Origin: Gammaproteobacteria bacterium HGW-Gammaproteobacteria-14
GTDB taxonomy: Bacteria; Pseudomonadota; Gammaproteobacteria; Pseudomonadales; Alcanivoracaceae
DNA length: 8,268 nt
Assembly (NCBI GenBank): GCA_002840115.1
Contig: PGZG01000083.1
Span: 1-8,268 of the forward strand
Direction of reading: 5' to 3'
In this document: positions 1-5,742 of the stretch, one piece after another
Numbering within the stretch: the stretch's first letter is position 1
How the letters are laid out: each line of letters starts with the position of its first letter
Notes under the pieces: model-generated
The model's input: the letters and a program-made list of their open reading frames with translations, nothing else
Database searches by the model: none
Told to the model about the DNA's origin: nothing
Made by a program: the position numbers and the translations under genes

Positions 1-841
1 CCCCAGCCAACAACACCGCCAATAAACCGGCGAAAGAAGCACTCAAATCCAGTGCGGCAATTTCACCCAAAGACCACCCCTGATCCACCAAAAACGGTTT
101 GATCATGCGCGAGCCAAAACTGTCTCCTACCTTATAAAACAACAGTAACACCAGCCACCAGCCCAGCCCTGGTCGTCGCCAGAAACGTGCGAGCTCGGCC
201 AACCACCAGCGCCAGGTCAGGGCCGGACGCACAACCGGCGGAGTTGCGGGCTCGGGATAGCGCAATACCGGCCACAACAAAAGTAGTAACAGAAGCATGG
301 TCAACCAGAGCGTAGAACGCCAGCCGAGCAGCGCCACCAGCCACAACAACAGAGAGCCTCCAACCATCAAGCCGACCTTGTAACCCGCAGCTTGCAGACT
401 ATTACCAACACCTCGCAGTGACACCGATAACATTCTGACCGCCAAGCCATCCGACGCTACGTCATGGCTGGCAACACACAGATTTAATAACAGTAGCAGG
501 CTTAATAGCTGAACGAACACACTCACCGTCATTGACGCCATCGGCAACAGCGACATCCCCCCCAGCACCACCACCGCCGCCAACTGACAGCCGATAATCC
601 AGCGCTTGCGATGGTTCGCTGCGGCACTTCCCCAACGATCTATCCATGGAGCCCAGAGAAACTTCAACGCCCAGGGCAGCGCCGCCAGTGACAACAGCCC
701 GATGTATTGCAGAGGGAGGCCGGCTTCTCTGGCAATCGCAGGCAATGCCCGGGTAATTAAGCCGAACGGCAACCCTTGGGCAAAATACAACGCCGCCAGC
801 AACACCAGCAAACGTCGGTCCATGGAGATACTATTTAGCAC
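1..841 (-). CDS. AmpG/PAT-like MFS transporter, partial (C-terminus outside window)
   Basis: About 280 N-terminal codons of an inner-membrane transporter are present; the gene runs off the left edge. My translation of the minus strand gives many hydrophobic helices, including LLVLLAALYFAQGLPFGLI near the start, IGLLSLAALPWAL, VFVQLLSLLLLLNLCVA and LWLTMLLLLLLLWPVL. The FAQGLPFGL opening, the loop motif KFLWAPWIDR (residues 60-69 from the GTG) and ASHDVASDGLAVRML after the fourth helix are typical of the AmpG/acetyl-CoA-transporter (PAT) branch of the major facilitator superfamily. In that branch AmpG imports cell-wall muropeptides. Start choice: a GTG at 841-839 has AGGA (plus-strand 850-853) 8 nt upstream, whereas the in-frame ATG at 823 has no Shine-Dalgarno. 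The substrate cannot be assigned; muropeptide is only one option, because many AmpG-like paralogues are uncharacterised. It diverges from the ABM gene. Confidence 0.85.
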   Translation of the reverse strand, partial: MLNSISMDRRLLVLLAALYFAQGLPFGLITRALPAIAREAGLPLQYIGLLSLAALPWALKFLWAPWIDRWGSAAANHRKRWIIGCQLAAVVVLGGMSLLPMASMTVSVFVQLLSLLLLLNLCVASHDVASDGLAVRMLSVSLRGVGNSLQAAGYKVGLMVGGSLLLWLVALLGWRSTLWLTMLLLLLLLWPVLRYPEPATPPVVRPALTWRWWLAELARFWRRPGLGWWLVLLLFYKVGDSFGSRMIKPFLVDQGWSLGEIAALDLSASFAGLLAVLLAG

Positions 842-982
842 TTGTTCTGTCCTGTCAGCGCCTTACACTGATACGTATGAAGCGCCTATTGTGGTTGTAC
901 CTGATCATCTGACGGCTACACTCCGCCAATATCATGGTTACACCTAGTCGCCCTCCCATTTCAGGCATCAGGAACTGGCAAC
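842..982. other. Divergent intergenic region between MFS and ABM genes
   Basis: This 141-bp gap must hold promoters for both divergent genes. On the plus strand, TTGTAC (895-900) and TACACT (917-922) are 16 bp apart and form only a weak sigma70-like candidate. An 8-bp palindrome ATACGTAT (871-878) lies between two copies of AGCGCCT. No confident operator can be named. Confidence 0.35.
850..853 (-). promoter_or_regulatory. Ribosome binding site deciding a GTG start for the MFS gene
   Basis: The minus strand reads AGGA, then 8 nt, then GTG (841-839). The downstream in-frame ATG at 823-821 is preceded by a CTCC-type sequence with no Shine-Dalgarno complementarity, so the GTG start, which adds six residues, is preferred. 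Confidence 0.6.
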
Positions 983-1267
983 GTGATTCGGGTATTGATT
1001 GAACGGCAGATCATAGAAGGTCTTGAACGTCCTTACAGCAACGCAATTACTCAGATGATGCAAGCTATCGTCCGGGCACCTGGCTTCGTCTCCGGCGAGT
1101 CCCTGCGCGAACTGGACCGCCCCAACCACCACCTTGTACTGTCCGCCTGGTCCAGTCGCCATGCCTGGCAGCGCTGGGCGGTGTCCCGTGAGCGGCGGGA
1201 CGCCCTTGATGCTATTAGTCCGTTTCTGGGAGAACCTGAGCGAATCACCATACTAGGGCCGCTCTAA
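983..1267 (+). CDS. ABM-superfamily (antibiotic biosynthesis monooxygenase-like) small protein
   Basis: A 94-residue protein with the size and pattern of the dimeric ferredoxin-like ABM fold (the YgiN/IsdG type). It has an initial strand (MIRVLIERQI), a helix around residues 16-32, the APGFVSGESL turn (32-41), a strand LVLSAW (51-56), a Trp-rich helix HAWQRWAVSRERR (60-72), and a final ITILGPL strand. The xxPGFxSGxxL turn and W..W spacing are what identify the family. Members act as quinol or small-aromatic monooxygenases or haem-degrading enzymes, but many have no known activity, and I cannot identify a catalytic set here. The start is a GTG at 983 with AGGA at 970-973, 9 nt upstream. The gene is divergent from the MFS transporter and 113 bp upstream of the outer-membrane barrel gene. 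No terminator is visible after it, so read-through into the barrel gene is possible. Confidence 0.75.
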   Translation: MIRVLIERQIIEGLERPYSNAITQMMQAIVRAPGFVSGESLRELDRPNHHLVLSAWSSRHAWQRWAVSRERRDALDAISPFLGEPERITILGPL

Positions 1268-1380
1268 AGACTCCTTGAGGCTCCTGCGCTTTCACGCTGA
1301 GCACGGTAACGCATCTAATACACGCGCGAGCGCGGCATTCAGTACAATCAGCTCACACTACCAGTATGATGTTGGGAATT

Positions 1381-2037
1381 ATGAAAAAAATAACCCTGAT
1401 CACCCTGTGCTGCCTGAGCCCTCTGGTACAGGCATTTGATGACGATTTAACCGCCCCTGATGTGGATTTTTATATCGAATTGCTGGGCGCCCGCACCGAC
1501 ATGTCTGACCTCGGCAGCGATAACAGCGACGGCGGTCGGGCCCGAGTCGGTCTGGAGTTCAACGATGTTTCGCCTCTCGGCTGGTCATTTCGCACGGAAA
1601 TCAGTCTCAACCAGCTAGGTGACGCCTCAGACACAGAGACCACGCGTCGCCCAGGCCTGCCCAGCGATCAGGTCAACGGTGGACCCACTCCGCAGGAAGT
1701 GATCACCGATGTCACCACATCACTAAGGCTTACAGGGATTGAAGTCGGCACCCGGCTCTATGATAACCGCCTGTTCTATATCCGTGGTGGCGCCTTTGTC
1801 TACAGTGCGAAGAGCCGAGTGTCCACACAGAAAACACTCACCTTCCTCAACGAAGACGATGACACCTCCTCGTTACTACCGGCAGAATCTACGGAGTCGC
1901 GTATCGGGCCCTATCTGGGGCTCGGTCTGGAACGTGAAATCGTTGAATCGGTGCGCGGCGTTGCAGAAATTAATTACTACCGTGTAGACGGAGAAATGCT
2001 GCCCAGTCTTAGCCTGGGTTTGCAGTTCCGGTTTTGA
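1381..2037 (+). CDS. Outer-membrane beta-barrel protein of unknown function
   Basis: A 218-residue exported protein. The N-terminus MKKITLITLCCLSPLVQA is a classic Sec signal peptide with a VQA cleavage site before FDDDL at residue 19. The mature part alternates polar and hydrophobic residues in amphipathic strands, for example VDFYIELLGA, ARVGLEFNDV, WSFRTEISLNQ, LTGIEVGTRLY, FYIRGGAFVYSAK, YLGLGLERE and VAEINYYRVDG. It ends LSLGLQFRF, and a C-terminal Phe on a last aromatic strand is the usual BAM-complex recognition signal. About 20 kDa fits an 8-10 strand barrel of the OmpA/OmpW/AcfA size class. The acidic segment with NEDDD and a preceding Thr-rich stretch suggests an extracellular loop. 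Start: ATGs at 1366 and 1369 are also in frame, but starting at 1381 gives the cleanest signal peptide; the nearby GGGA is close to it. I do not recognise the specific family and assign no function. Confidence 0.75.
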   Translation: MKKITLITLCCLSPLVQAFDDDLTAPDVDFYIELLGARTDMSDLGSDNSDGGRARVGLEFNDVSPLGWSFRTEISLNQLGDASDTETTRRPGLPSDQVNGGPTPQEVITDVTTSLRLTGIEVGTRLYDNRLFYIRGGAFVYSAKSRVSTQKTLTFLNEDDDTSSLLPAESTESRIGPYLGLGLEREIVESVRGVAEINYYRVDGEMLPSLSLGLQFRF

Positions 2038-2058
2038 ACCAAGCCCTATAGAAACGAA

Positions 2059-2074
2059 GGGGGCGCCAGCCCCC
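2059..2074. terminator. Short GC hairpin, probably a bidirectional terminator
   Basis: GGGGGC-GCCA-GCCCCC forms a 6-bp all-GC stem with a 4-nt loop, 22 bp after the barrel gene stop and 46 bp before the convergent purU stop. The plus strand then reads ATTGTATTCTGTT, and the minus strand reads TTCGTTTCTATAG. Both are moderately T-rich, so it may serve both convergent genes. The U-tracts are imperfect. Confidence 0.65.
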
Positions 2075-2119
2075 ATTGTATTCTGTTACTCCGCAGCAAT
2101 TTCTGGCAAAGACAACCAG

Positions 2120-3013
2120 CTATTTTACAAAGACCACGGTTTTATGGCCGTCCACAATAACCCTGTCTTCCAAGTGCCAACGCACGGCTCGCAGCAAAAC
2201 ACTCCGCTCCACATCTTGTCCTAATGCTTTCAGCTCCTCAGCGGAGTGACGGTGCGATACTCGCTGCACGTTCTGCTCAATAATCGGGCCCTGATCCAGC
2301 TCGTCAGTCACATAATGGCTAGTCGCACCAATCAACTTCACCCCTCGCTCCCAAGCCTGAAGATAAGGATTAGCACCCACAAAAGCTGGCAAAAAAGAGT
2401 GATGAATATTAATAATCTGACTGGGAAAAGCACTAACAAAAGCGGGCGACAAAATCTGCATGTAGCGTGCCAATACAATAATATCAGCCTGCCCTCGCAA
2501 CATTTCAGCCATCTCAGCGTAGGCTTGCTCCTTATTAGACCCCGTCACTGGCACATGGTGGTAAGGAATGCCGAAACGCTCCACCTCTGCCCGTAAATCA
2601 TCATGATTGCTAATAACCATCGGAATCACAGCGGGCAAATCACCCCGCATGGTACGCCATAGCAACTCCATCAAACCGTGATCATGACGTGATACCAGAA
2701 TAGCCATACGCTTTTTGTCGCGAGCATAATTAAGGCGCCACTCCATCTGATATTTTTCTGCCACACGCGTTCGAAAGTTCTGCTTTAGCGCATCCAGAGA
2801 GCAGTCAAGCTCCGGAGTCTGAAATTCCAGGCGGAGAAAAAAACGGCCGCCATTAAGGTCACTGGAATGCTGATCAAGATCAGTGATATTCGCGCCATGA
2901 TTATAAAGAAAGGTGGTCACGGCACTGATGATACCCGGCTGATCAGGGCAGGTAACCAGAAGACGTGCCGTGGAAGCGTCCGCCAGGCGGACCGGCGTTA
3001 CCACACCGCTCAT
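2120..3013 (-). CDS. purU: Formyltetrahydrofolate deformylase PurU
   Basis: A 297-residue cytoplasmic enzyme that hydrolyses 10-formyl-tetrahydrofolate to tetrahydrofolate and formate. This balances one-carbon units and feeds formate to purine synthesis by PurT. An N-terminal ACT-type domain (about residues 17-90; LLVTCPDQPGIISAVTTFL, then NITDLDQHSS) precedes a formyltransferase-fold catalytic domain (about 100-290). The catalytic triad known from the PurN/PurU fold is intact: Asn202 and His204 in INIHHSFLPAF, and Asp240 in TDELDQGPI; His233 in TSHYVTDELD is also conserved. The length is normal for the family (about 280-300). The start ATG at 3013-3011 has GGAG (plus-strand 3021-3024) 7 nt upstream. 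It overlaps the stop of the upstream araC-family gene as ATGA, so the two form an operon with likely translational coupling. The convergent neighbour is the barrel gene beyond the 2059-2074 hairpin. Confidence 0.96.
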   Translation of the reverse strand: MSGVVTPVRLADASTARLLVTCPDQPGIISAVTTFLYNHGANITDLDQHSSDLNGGRFFLRLEFQTPELDCSLDALKQNFRTRVAEKYQMEWRLNYARDKKRMAILVSRHDHGLMELLWRTMRGDLPAVIPMVISNHDDLRAEVERFGIPYHHVPVTGSNKEQAYAEMAEMLRGQADIIVLARYMQILSPAFVSAFPSQIINIHHSFLPAFVGANPYLQAWERGVKLIGATSHYVTDELDQGPIIEQNVQRVSHRHSAEELKALGQDVERSVLLRAVRWHLEDRVIVDGHKTVVFVK

Positions 3014-4035
3014 GCAAAATCTCCGAAATATTCACGACGATAAACAGACGGCGTTTTCCCCGTCCATTTCTTAAAGGCTCGATGAAAAGAGCTCGCCTCA
3101 CTAAACCCCATCAGCAGGGCGATCTCATCGATGGATAGTTCGGGCTTGGACAAGTAGTAAACCGAAGCGTCCTTGCGAATCGTATCCTTGATTTCCTGAT
3201 AGCTTGTATTACCCTCTTTCAGTCGGCGCCGCAGGGTCTGCGGGGTCATGTTGAGCTTCTCGCAGATCTCGGAGAAGTCAGGAAAATTATTACCATAGTC
3301 ACGAGATATAATTGCCCGAATCTGTGCAGGCAAGCCAACATTATGAATATTCCCATCCAACAGCTGCGCCAAAGAGTCTTTAAGAAACTTGGACAGTGAT
3401 ATCTCATTTTGCACTAACGGCAACTCTAGATAATCCGACGGAAACACTACCCGATTAACATCACTTCCATACTCTACCGGGCAGTTAAACAACGAGCGGT
3501 AATCATCGTCTTTACTAACCCGCTCAAAATCCAGTTCAATCAACTCTGGCTCAATGGCCTTCCCCACCAACCAACTCATAAAGCGCAGTGACAAAAATAG
3601 CAGCGACTCCACAATGACTTCACGGAAATCGAGTCGCGGGTTAGCGGTAACACGCAGCTCTGTACAATCACCATCACGCACCAGTAAACATCGCACCTCA
3701 AGATCAAACAATTCGTAGAACTTCAGGCCACGCTGGACCGCCTTCTCCAGGTTGGAGCAGTTGATCACCGCATGGGCCATCATACTAAAGGTGCCAGGCT
3801 TAGACTTGCGCCCTTGACCAAAGCCAAGAAATTCGTCTTCAGTTTGCTGCATAACCGCGAGCATCAGTTTAATAAATGCTTCGCGATCAATCCGGGCATC
3901 CGGCTCATCCAGCAGTCTCCTCGGGATGCCGGCAGCACTCAGCAACGCCGGAATATCCGCCCCGGAGCGGGCAGCCCCCTGCAACACCCGCACCACCTGA
4001 CGGATAGCAATGTTTTTACGGTGAATCATGCTCAA
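3010..4035 (-). CDS. AraC-family transcriptional regulator (OruR/ArgR-like)
   Basis: A 341-residue regulator with an N-terminal ligand-sensing domain of the Arabinose_bd/OruR type (about 10-205) and a C-terminal AraC DNA-binding domain (about 235-338). The sensor region carries LGFGQGRKSKPGTFSMMAH, matching the usual GxxxxxxxGxFxLMxxA signature. The DNA-binding domain has two helix-turn-helix units: ICEKLNMTPQTLRRRLKEG (257-275), and IDEIALLMGFSEASSFHRAF (302-321) followed by KKWTGKTPSVYRR. The longest plausible start is TTG at 4035-4033, with AGG (rc of 4041-4043) 5 nt upstream. An internal ATG at 4029 would remove two residues and has 11-nt spacing. The gene overlaps purU by ATGA and diverges from the SDR, the classic arrangement of an AraC activator next to its target. 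The ligand is unknown; the SDR neighbour points to an acyl-CoA, fatty acid or sterol-like compound (inference). Confidence 0.93.
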   Translation of the reverse strand: MSMIHRKNIAIRQVVRVLQGAARSGADIPALLSAAGIPRRLLDEPDARIDREAFIKLMLAVMQQTEDEFLGFGQGRKSKPGTFSMMAHAVINCSNLEKAVQRGLKFYELFDLEVRCLLVRDGDCTELRVTANPRLDFREVIVESLLFLSLRFMSWLVGKAIEPELIELDFERVSKDDDYRSLFNCPVEYGSDVNRVVFPSDYLELPLVQNEISLSKFLKDSLAQLLDGNIHNVGLPAQIRAIISRDYGNNFPDFSEICEKLNMTPQTLRRRLKEGNTSYQEIKDTIRKDASVYYLSKPELSIDEIALLMGFSEASSFHRAFKKWTGKTPSVYRREYFGDFA

Positions 4036-4067
4036 GGTTACCTACCCCGAAAATTGAACCCATGTAA

Positions 4068-4080
4068 TGGTCCCCGACCA
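4068..4080. repeat. Perfect 13-bp palindrome in the araC-gene leader
   Basis: TGGTC-CCC-GACCA has two 5-bp arms around a 3-bp centre, about 33-45 bp upstream of the araC-family start. It could be an operator for autoregulation or a small hairpin in the mRNA leader. It is short enough to be chance. Confidence 0.3.
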
Positions 4081-4101
4081 ACCATCGCCAATGATAGTTA
4101 A

Positions 4102-4128
4102 TGTCAGCCAAATTGGCACATTGCGTCA
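4102..4128 (+). promoter_or_regulatory. Candidate AraC-type activator site upstream of the SDR promoter
   Basis: Three related half-sites run in the same direction: TGTCA (4102-4106), TGGCA (4114-4118) and CGTCA (4124-4128). Their starts are 12 and 10 bp apart, close to one helical turn, and the last ends directly at the -35 box of the SDR promoter. A palindrome, GCCAA-A-TTGGC (4107-4117), lies inside. Tandem direct repeats abutting or overlapping -35 are typical of AraC-family activators. Assignment to the adjacent regulator is inference. Confidence 0.4.
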
Positions 4129-4157
4129 TTGAGAGCCCTTGGCGGGGATCGAATAAT
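4129..4157 (+). promoter_or_regulatory. Sigma70-like promoter for the SDR gene
   Basis: TTGAGA (4129-4134, 5 of 6 to TTGACA) is followed by an exact 17-bp spacer and AATAAT (4152-4157, 5 of 6 to TATAAT). Transcription would start near 4164 and leave a leader of about 94 nt before the ATG at 4258. Confidence 0.6.
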
Positions 4158-4174
4158 GGCCCGACCCGTCAGTC

Positions 4175-4196
4175 ATGTCCATGCCGAAAAGGACAT
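4175..4196. promoter_or_regulatory. Inverted repeat in the SDR leader (possible operator or hairpin)
   Basis: ATGTCC and GGACAT form a perfect 6-bp inverted repeat separated by 10 bp (ATGCCGAAAA). It lies about +12 to +33 from the predicted SDR transcription start. One full helical turn and a half between arm centres would suit a dimeric repressor, and as RNA it would be a weak hairpin. The binding protein is unknown. Confidence 0.35.
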
Positions 4197-4247
4197 ACTG
4201 GGAGCTTCCCCCAAGCAAAGCCTCAAATAGAGCCAGCAAATAACAAC

Positions 4248-4251
4248 AGGA
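4248..4251 (+). promoter_or_regulatory. Ribosome binding site fixing the SDR start at 4258
   Basis: AGGA is immediately followed by an ATG at 4252, too close for initiation. The second in-frame ATG at 4258 has the ideal 6-nt spacing, and the protein then begins MSQLRFDDRV, as family members usually do. Confidence 0.65.
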
Positions 4252-4257
4252 ATGGCC

Positions 4258-5160
4258 ATGTCCCAGCTCAGATTTGATGATCGTGTGGTAGTAATCACCG
4301 GCGCCGGCAATGGTCTTGGCAAAAGCCATGCACTGGAGTTTGCTCGCCGCGGCGCCCGCGTAGTGATTAATGACCTCGGCGGCTCTGCATCTGGTGATGG
4401 CTTCAATCGCAGTGCCGCTGATCAGGTGGTCAGCGAAATCTCCGCCCATGGCGGAGAGGCGGTAGCCAACCACGACTCTGTGACCTATGGCGACCGCATT
4501 ATAGAGTGTGCACTGGATAACTTTGGCCGCATCGACGTGGTGATCAACAACGCCGGGATCCTGCGCGACAAAGCATTCCACAACATGACCGAGGAAGACT
4601 GGGACCTGGTTTATAACGTCCATGTCAAAGGAGCATTCAAGCTGAGCCATGCAGCCTGGCCGCACTTACGCGAACAATCCTATGGCCGCCTGATTTTTAC
4701 CACTTCCGCTGCGGGCATTTATGGCAACTTCGGACAGGCCAACTATGCCATGGCCAAACTTGGCCTGCATGGACTGGCGCAAACCCTCGCAATTGAGGGC
4801 AAGAAACACAATATTCTGGTGAATACCATCGCACCTATAGCTGCAAGCCGTCTCACCGAAAACATTTTGCCGGGGCCCCTTCTCAAACTACTTAAACCAG
4901 AGCTGGTGACACCTCTGGTGGTAAAGCTCTGCCATGACAGCCATCAGGATAGTGCGGGGCTCTATGAAGTTGGTGCTGGTTGGGTTGGCGCGCTACGCTG
5001 GCAACGCACCCTCGGGCATGGTTTCCCTGTGACCGCACCGCTAACGGCGGAGCAGATTGAGGAAAAATGGTCCGTTATTACCGACTTCACGCATGCCAAC
5101 CACCCGGAAAATGGCCCTCAGGCATTAGCAGCCATTATGACCAACCTTGGTCATGGCTGA
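4258..5160 (+). CDS. SDR oxidoreductase, (3R)-hydroxyacyl-CoA dehydrogenase-like (MFE-2/HSD17B4 type)
   Basis: A 300-residue short-chain dehydrogenase. The Rossmann motif TGAGNGLG spans residues 14-21. Asp39 at the end of the second strand (INDLGG) favours NAD over NADP. NNAG sits at 97-100, and the catalytic Ser150 (TTS), Tyr163 and Lys167 (NYAMAK) are intact. Beyond the core, GIYGNFGQANY, NTIAPIAASRLT, YEVGAGWVGALRWQRT and the roughly 60-residue C-terminal extension match the dehydrogenase domain of eukaryotic peroxisomal multifunctional enzyme type 2, here as a free-standing protein without hydratase or sterol-carrier domains. The likely reaction is oxidation of (3R)-hydroxyacyl-CoA to 3-ketoacyl-CoA; the exact substrate (fatty acyl or steroid side chain) is unknown. 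Start: AGGA at 4248-4251 is 6 nt from the ATG at 4258, but abuts the ATG at 4252, so 4258 is preferred. It diverges from the araC-family gene, its probable regulator. Confidence 0.9.
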   Translation: MSQLRFDDRVVVITGAGNGLGKSHALEFARRGARVVINDLGGSASGDGFNRSAADQVVSEISAHGGEAVANHDSVTYGDRIIECALDNFGRIDVVINNAGILRDKAFHNMTEEDWDLVYNVHVKGAFKLSHAAWPHLREQSYGRLIFTTSAAGIYGNFGQANYAMAKLGLHGLAQTLAIEGKKHNILVNTIAPIAASRLTENILPGPLLKLLKPELVTPLVVKLCHDSHQDSAGLYEVGAGWVGALRWQRTLGHGFPVTAPLTAEQIEEKWSVITDFTHANHPENGPQALAAIMTNLGHG

Positions 5161-5219
5161 AAAAGTGGCCTCGGAGAGCCTCACCTCCAAGTCGATCCAA
5201 AGTCGTGCTTAAGCCTTCG

Positions 5220-5247
5220 TTTACCGCTAGACTTTCAGGGCTATTAT
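5220..5247 (+). promoter_or_regulatory. Candidate promoter for the response regulator gene
   Basis: TTTACC (5220-5225, 4 of 6) and TATTAT (5242-5247, 5 of 6) are separated by 16 bp. The predicted start near 5254 leaves a leader of about 38 nt. It lies in the 131-bp gap after the SDR, where no clear terminator is seen, so read-through from the SDR also remains possible. Confidence 0.45.
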
Positions 5248-5291
5248 TTTATAGTCATGATTCATCCCAGCCATGGATTGTCAGGATATCT

Positions 5292-5660
5292 GTGAATATA
5301 TTGATCGTCGAAGACAATAAACCCGTTAGCTTACTACTCTCCCGCGTAGTGCAGGAGGCGGGATATGGCTATGTAATTGCCCCGGATGGAGAAACGGCGC
5401 TGCGTCTATTCGAGCAACGGGAGATCCATATGGCAATCATTGATGTTGAGCTACCCGGAGTTGATGGCTTTCAGGTGACACGGGATATCCGTGATTGCTC
5501 CCCAGCCCTGCCTCTTGTGATTATTTCAGCCAACAGCGGGGAAGCGTGGCGCCAACAGGCCTTCGACGCCGGTGCCGATGAGTTTCTCAGTAAACCACTA
5601 CGGCCAAGTATGCTGCTCGATTTGCTGAAACGGTTGGCGCCTCTACATACCCCCTCTTAA
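5292..5660 (+). CDS. Stand-alone receiver-domain response regulator (CheY-like)
   Basis: A 122-residue single-domain phosphoacceptor protein. All receiver landmarks are present: the acidic pair Glu7-Asp8 (ILIVEDNK), phosphoacceptor Asp51 (AIIDVELPGVDGF), switch Ser79 (VIISAN), and Lys101 in the LSKPL motif. After the receiver only about 20 residues remain, so there is no DNA-binding or enzymatic output domain. Such proteins act by protein-protein contact or as phosphorelay intermediates. Start: GTG at 5292 has AGGA (5283-5286) 5 nt upstream and opens directly on the first strand, MNILIVED. The open frame extends upstream to 5067 inside the SDR gene, but that part is low-complexity out-of-frame sequence. 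No histidine kinase is nearby, so its partner is unknown. It is followed 82 bp later by folE in the same direction. Confidence 0.9.
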   Translation: MNILIVEDNKPVSLLLSRVVQEAGYGYVIAPDGETALRLFEQREIHMAIIDVELPGVDGFQVTRDIRDCSPALPLVIISANSGEAWRQQAFDAGADEFLSKPLRPSMLLDLLKRLAPLHTPS

Positions 5661-5718
5661 AATTCTCTCGCCACCGACGTCTTCTTAACGCGTTCTTGAT
5701 GACCTCCAGCGAATGATG

Positions 5719-5735
5719 CCTGATTGCTTCAGGAG
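5719..5735 (+). promoter_or_regulatory. Small hairpin overlapping the folE ribosome binding site
   Basis: CCTGA (5719-5723) and TCAGG (5729-5733) can pair across a 5-nt loop, and the second arm contains the start of the AGGAG Shine-Dalgarno (5731-5735), which lies 7 nt from the ATG at 5743. Pairing would partly hide the ribosome site. The stem is only 5 bp, so a regulatory role is speculative. The AGGAG itself is strong evidence for the 5743 start. Confidence 0.35.
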
Positions 5736-5742
5736 AGCAACT

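Noticed and set aside
606..947. 113-codon plus-strand open frame over the MFS gene
   Set aside because: It is antisense to the clearly coding MFS frame, has no family resemblance, and most of it lies inside that gene.
1323..1334. CGCGCGAGCGCG palindrome as a terminator after the ABM gene
   Set aside because: The loop would be only 2-4 nt and there is no T-tract on either side; GC-rich alternating sequence makes such palindromes common by chance.
2246..2596. 116-codon plus-strand open frame inside purU
   Set aside because: It is antisense to intact PurU catalytic motifs and has no recognisable protein features.
4126..4665. 179-codon minus-strand open frame over the start of the SDR gene
   Set aside because: It lies opposite strongly conserved SDR motifs; the Cys/His-rich translation is a shadow of the real gene and would clash with the SDR promoter.
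4258..5160. SDR as a pteridine reductase working with FolE
   Set aside because: Light-related folE clusters can include SDRs, but this one has the MFE-2 dehydrogenase motifs and C-terminal extension, and is separated from folE by the receiver gene.
5067..5291. N-terminal extension of the response regulator
   Set aside because: The upstream 75 codons overlap the SDR gene out of frame and resemble no domain; GTG at 5292 with its own AGGA starts exactly at the receiver fold.
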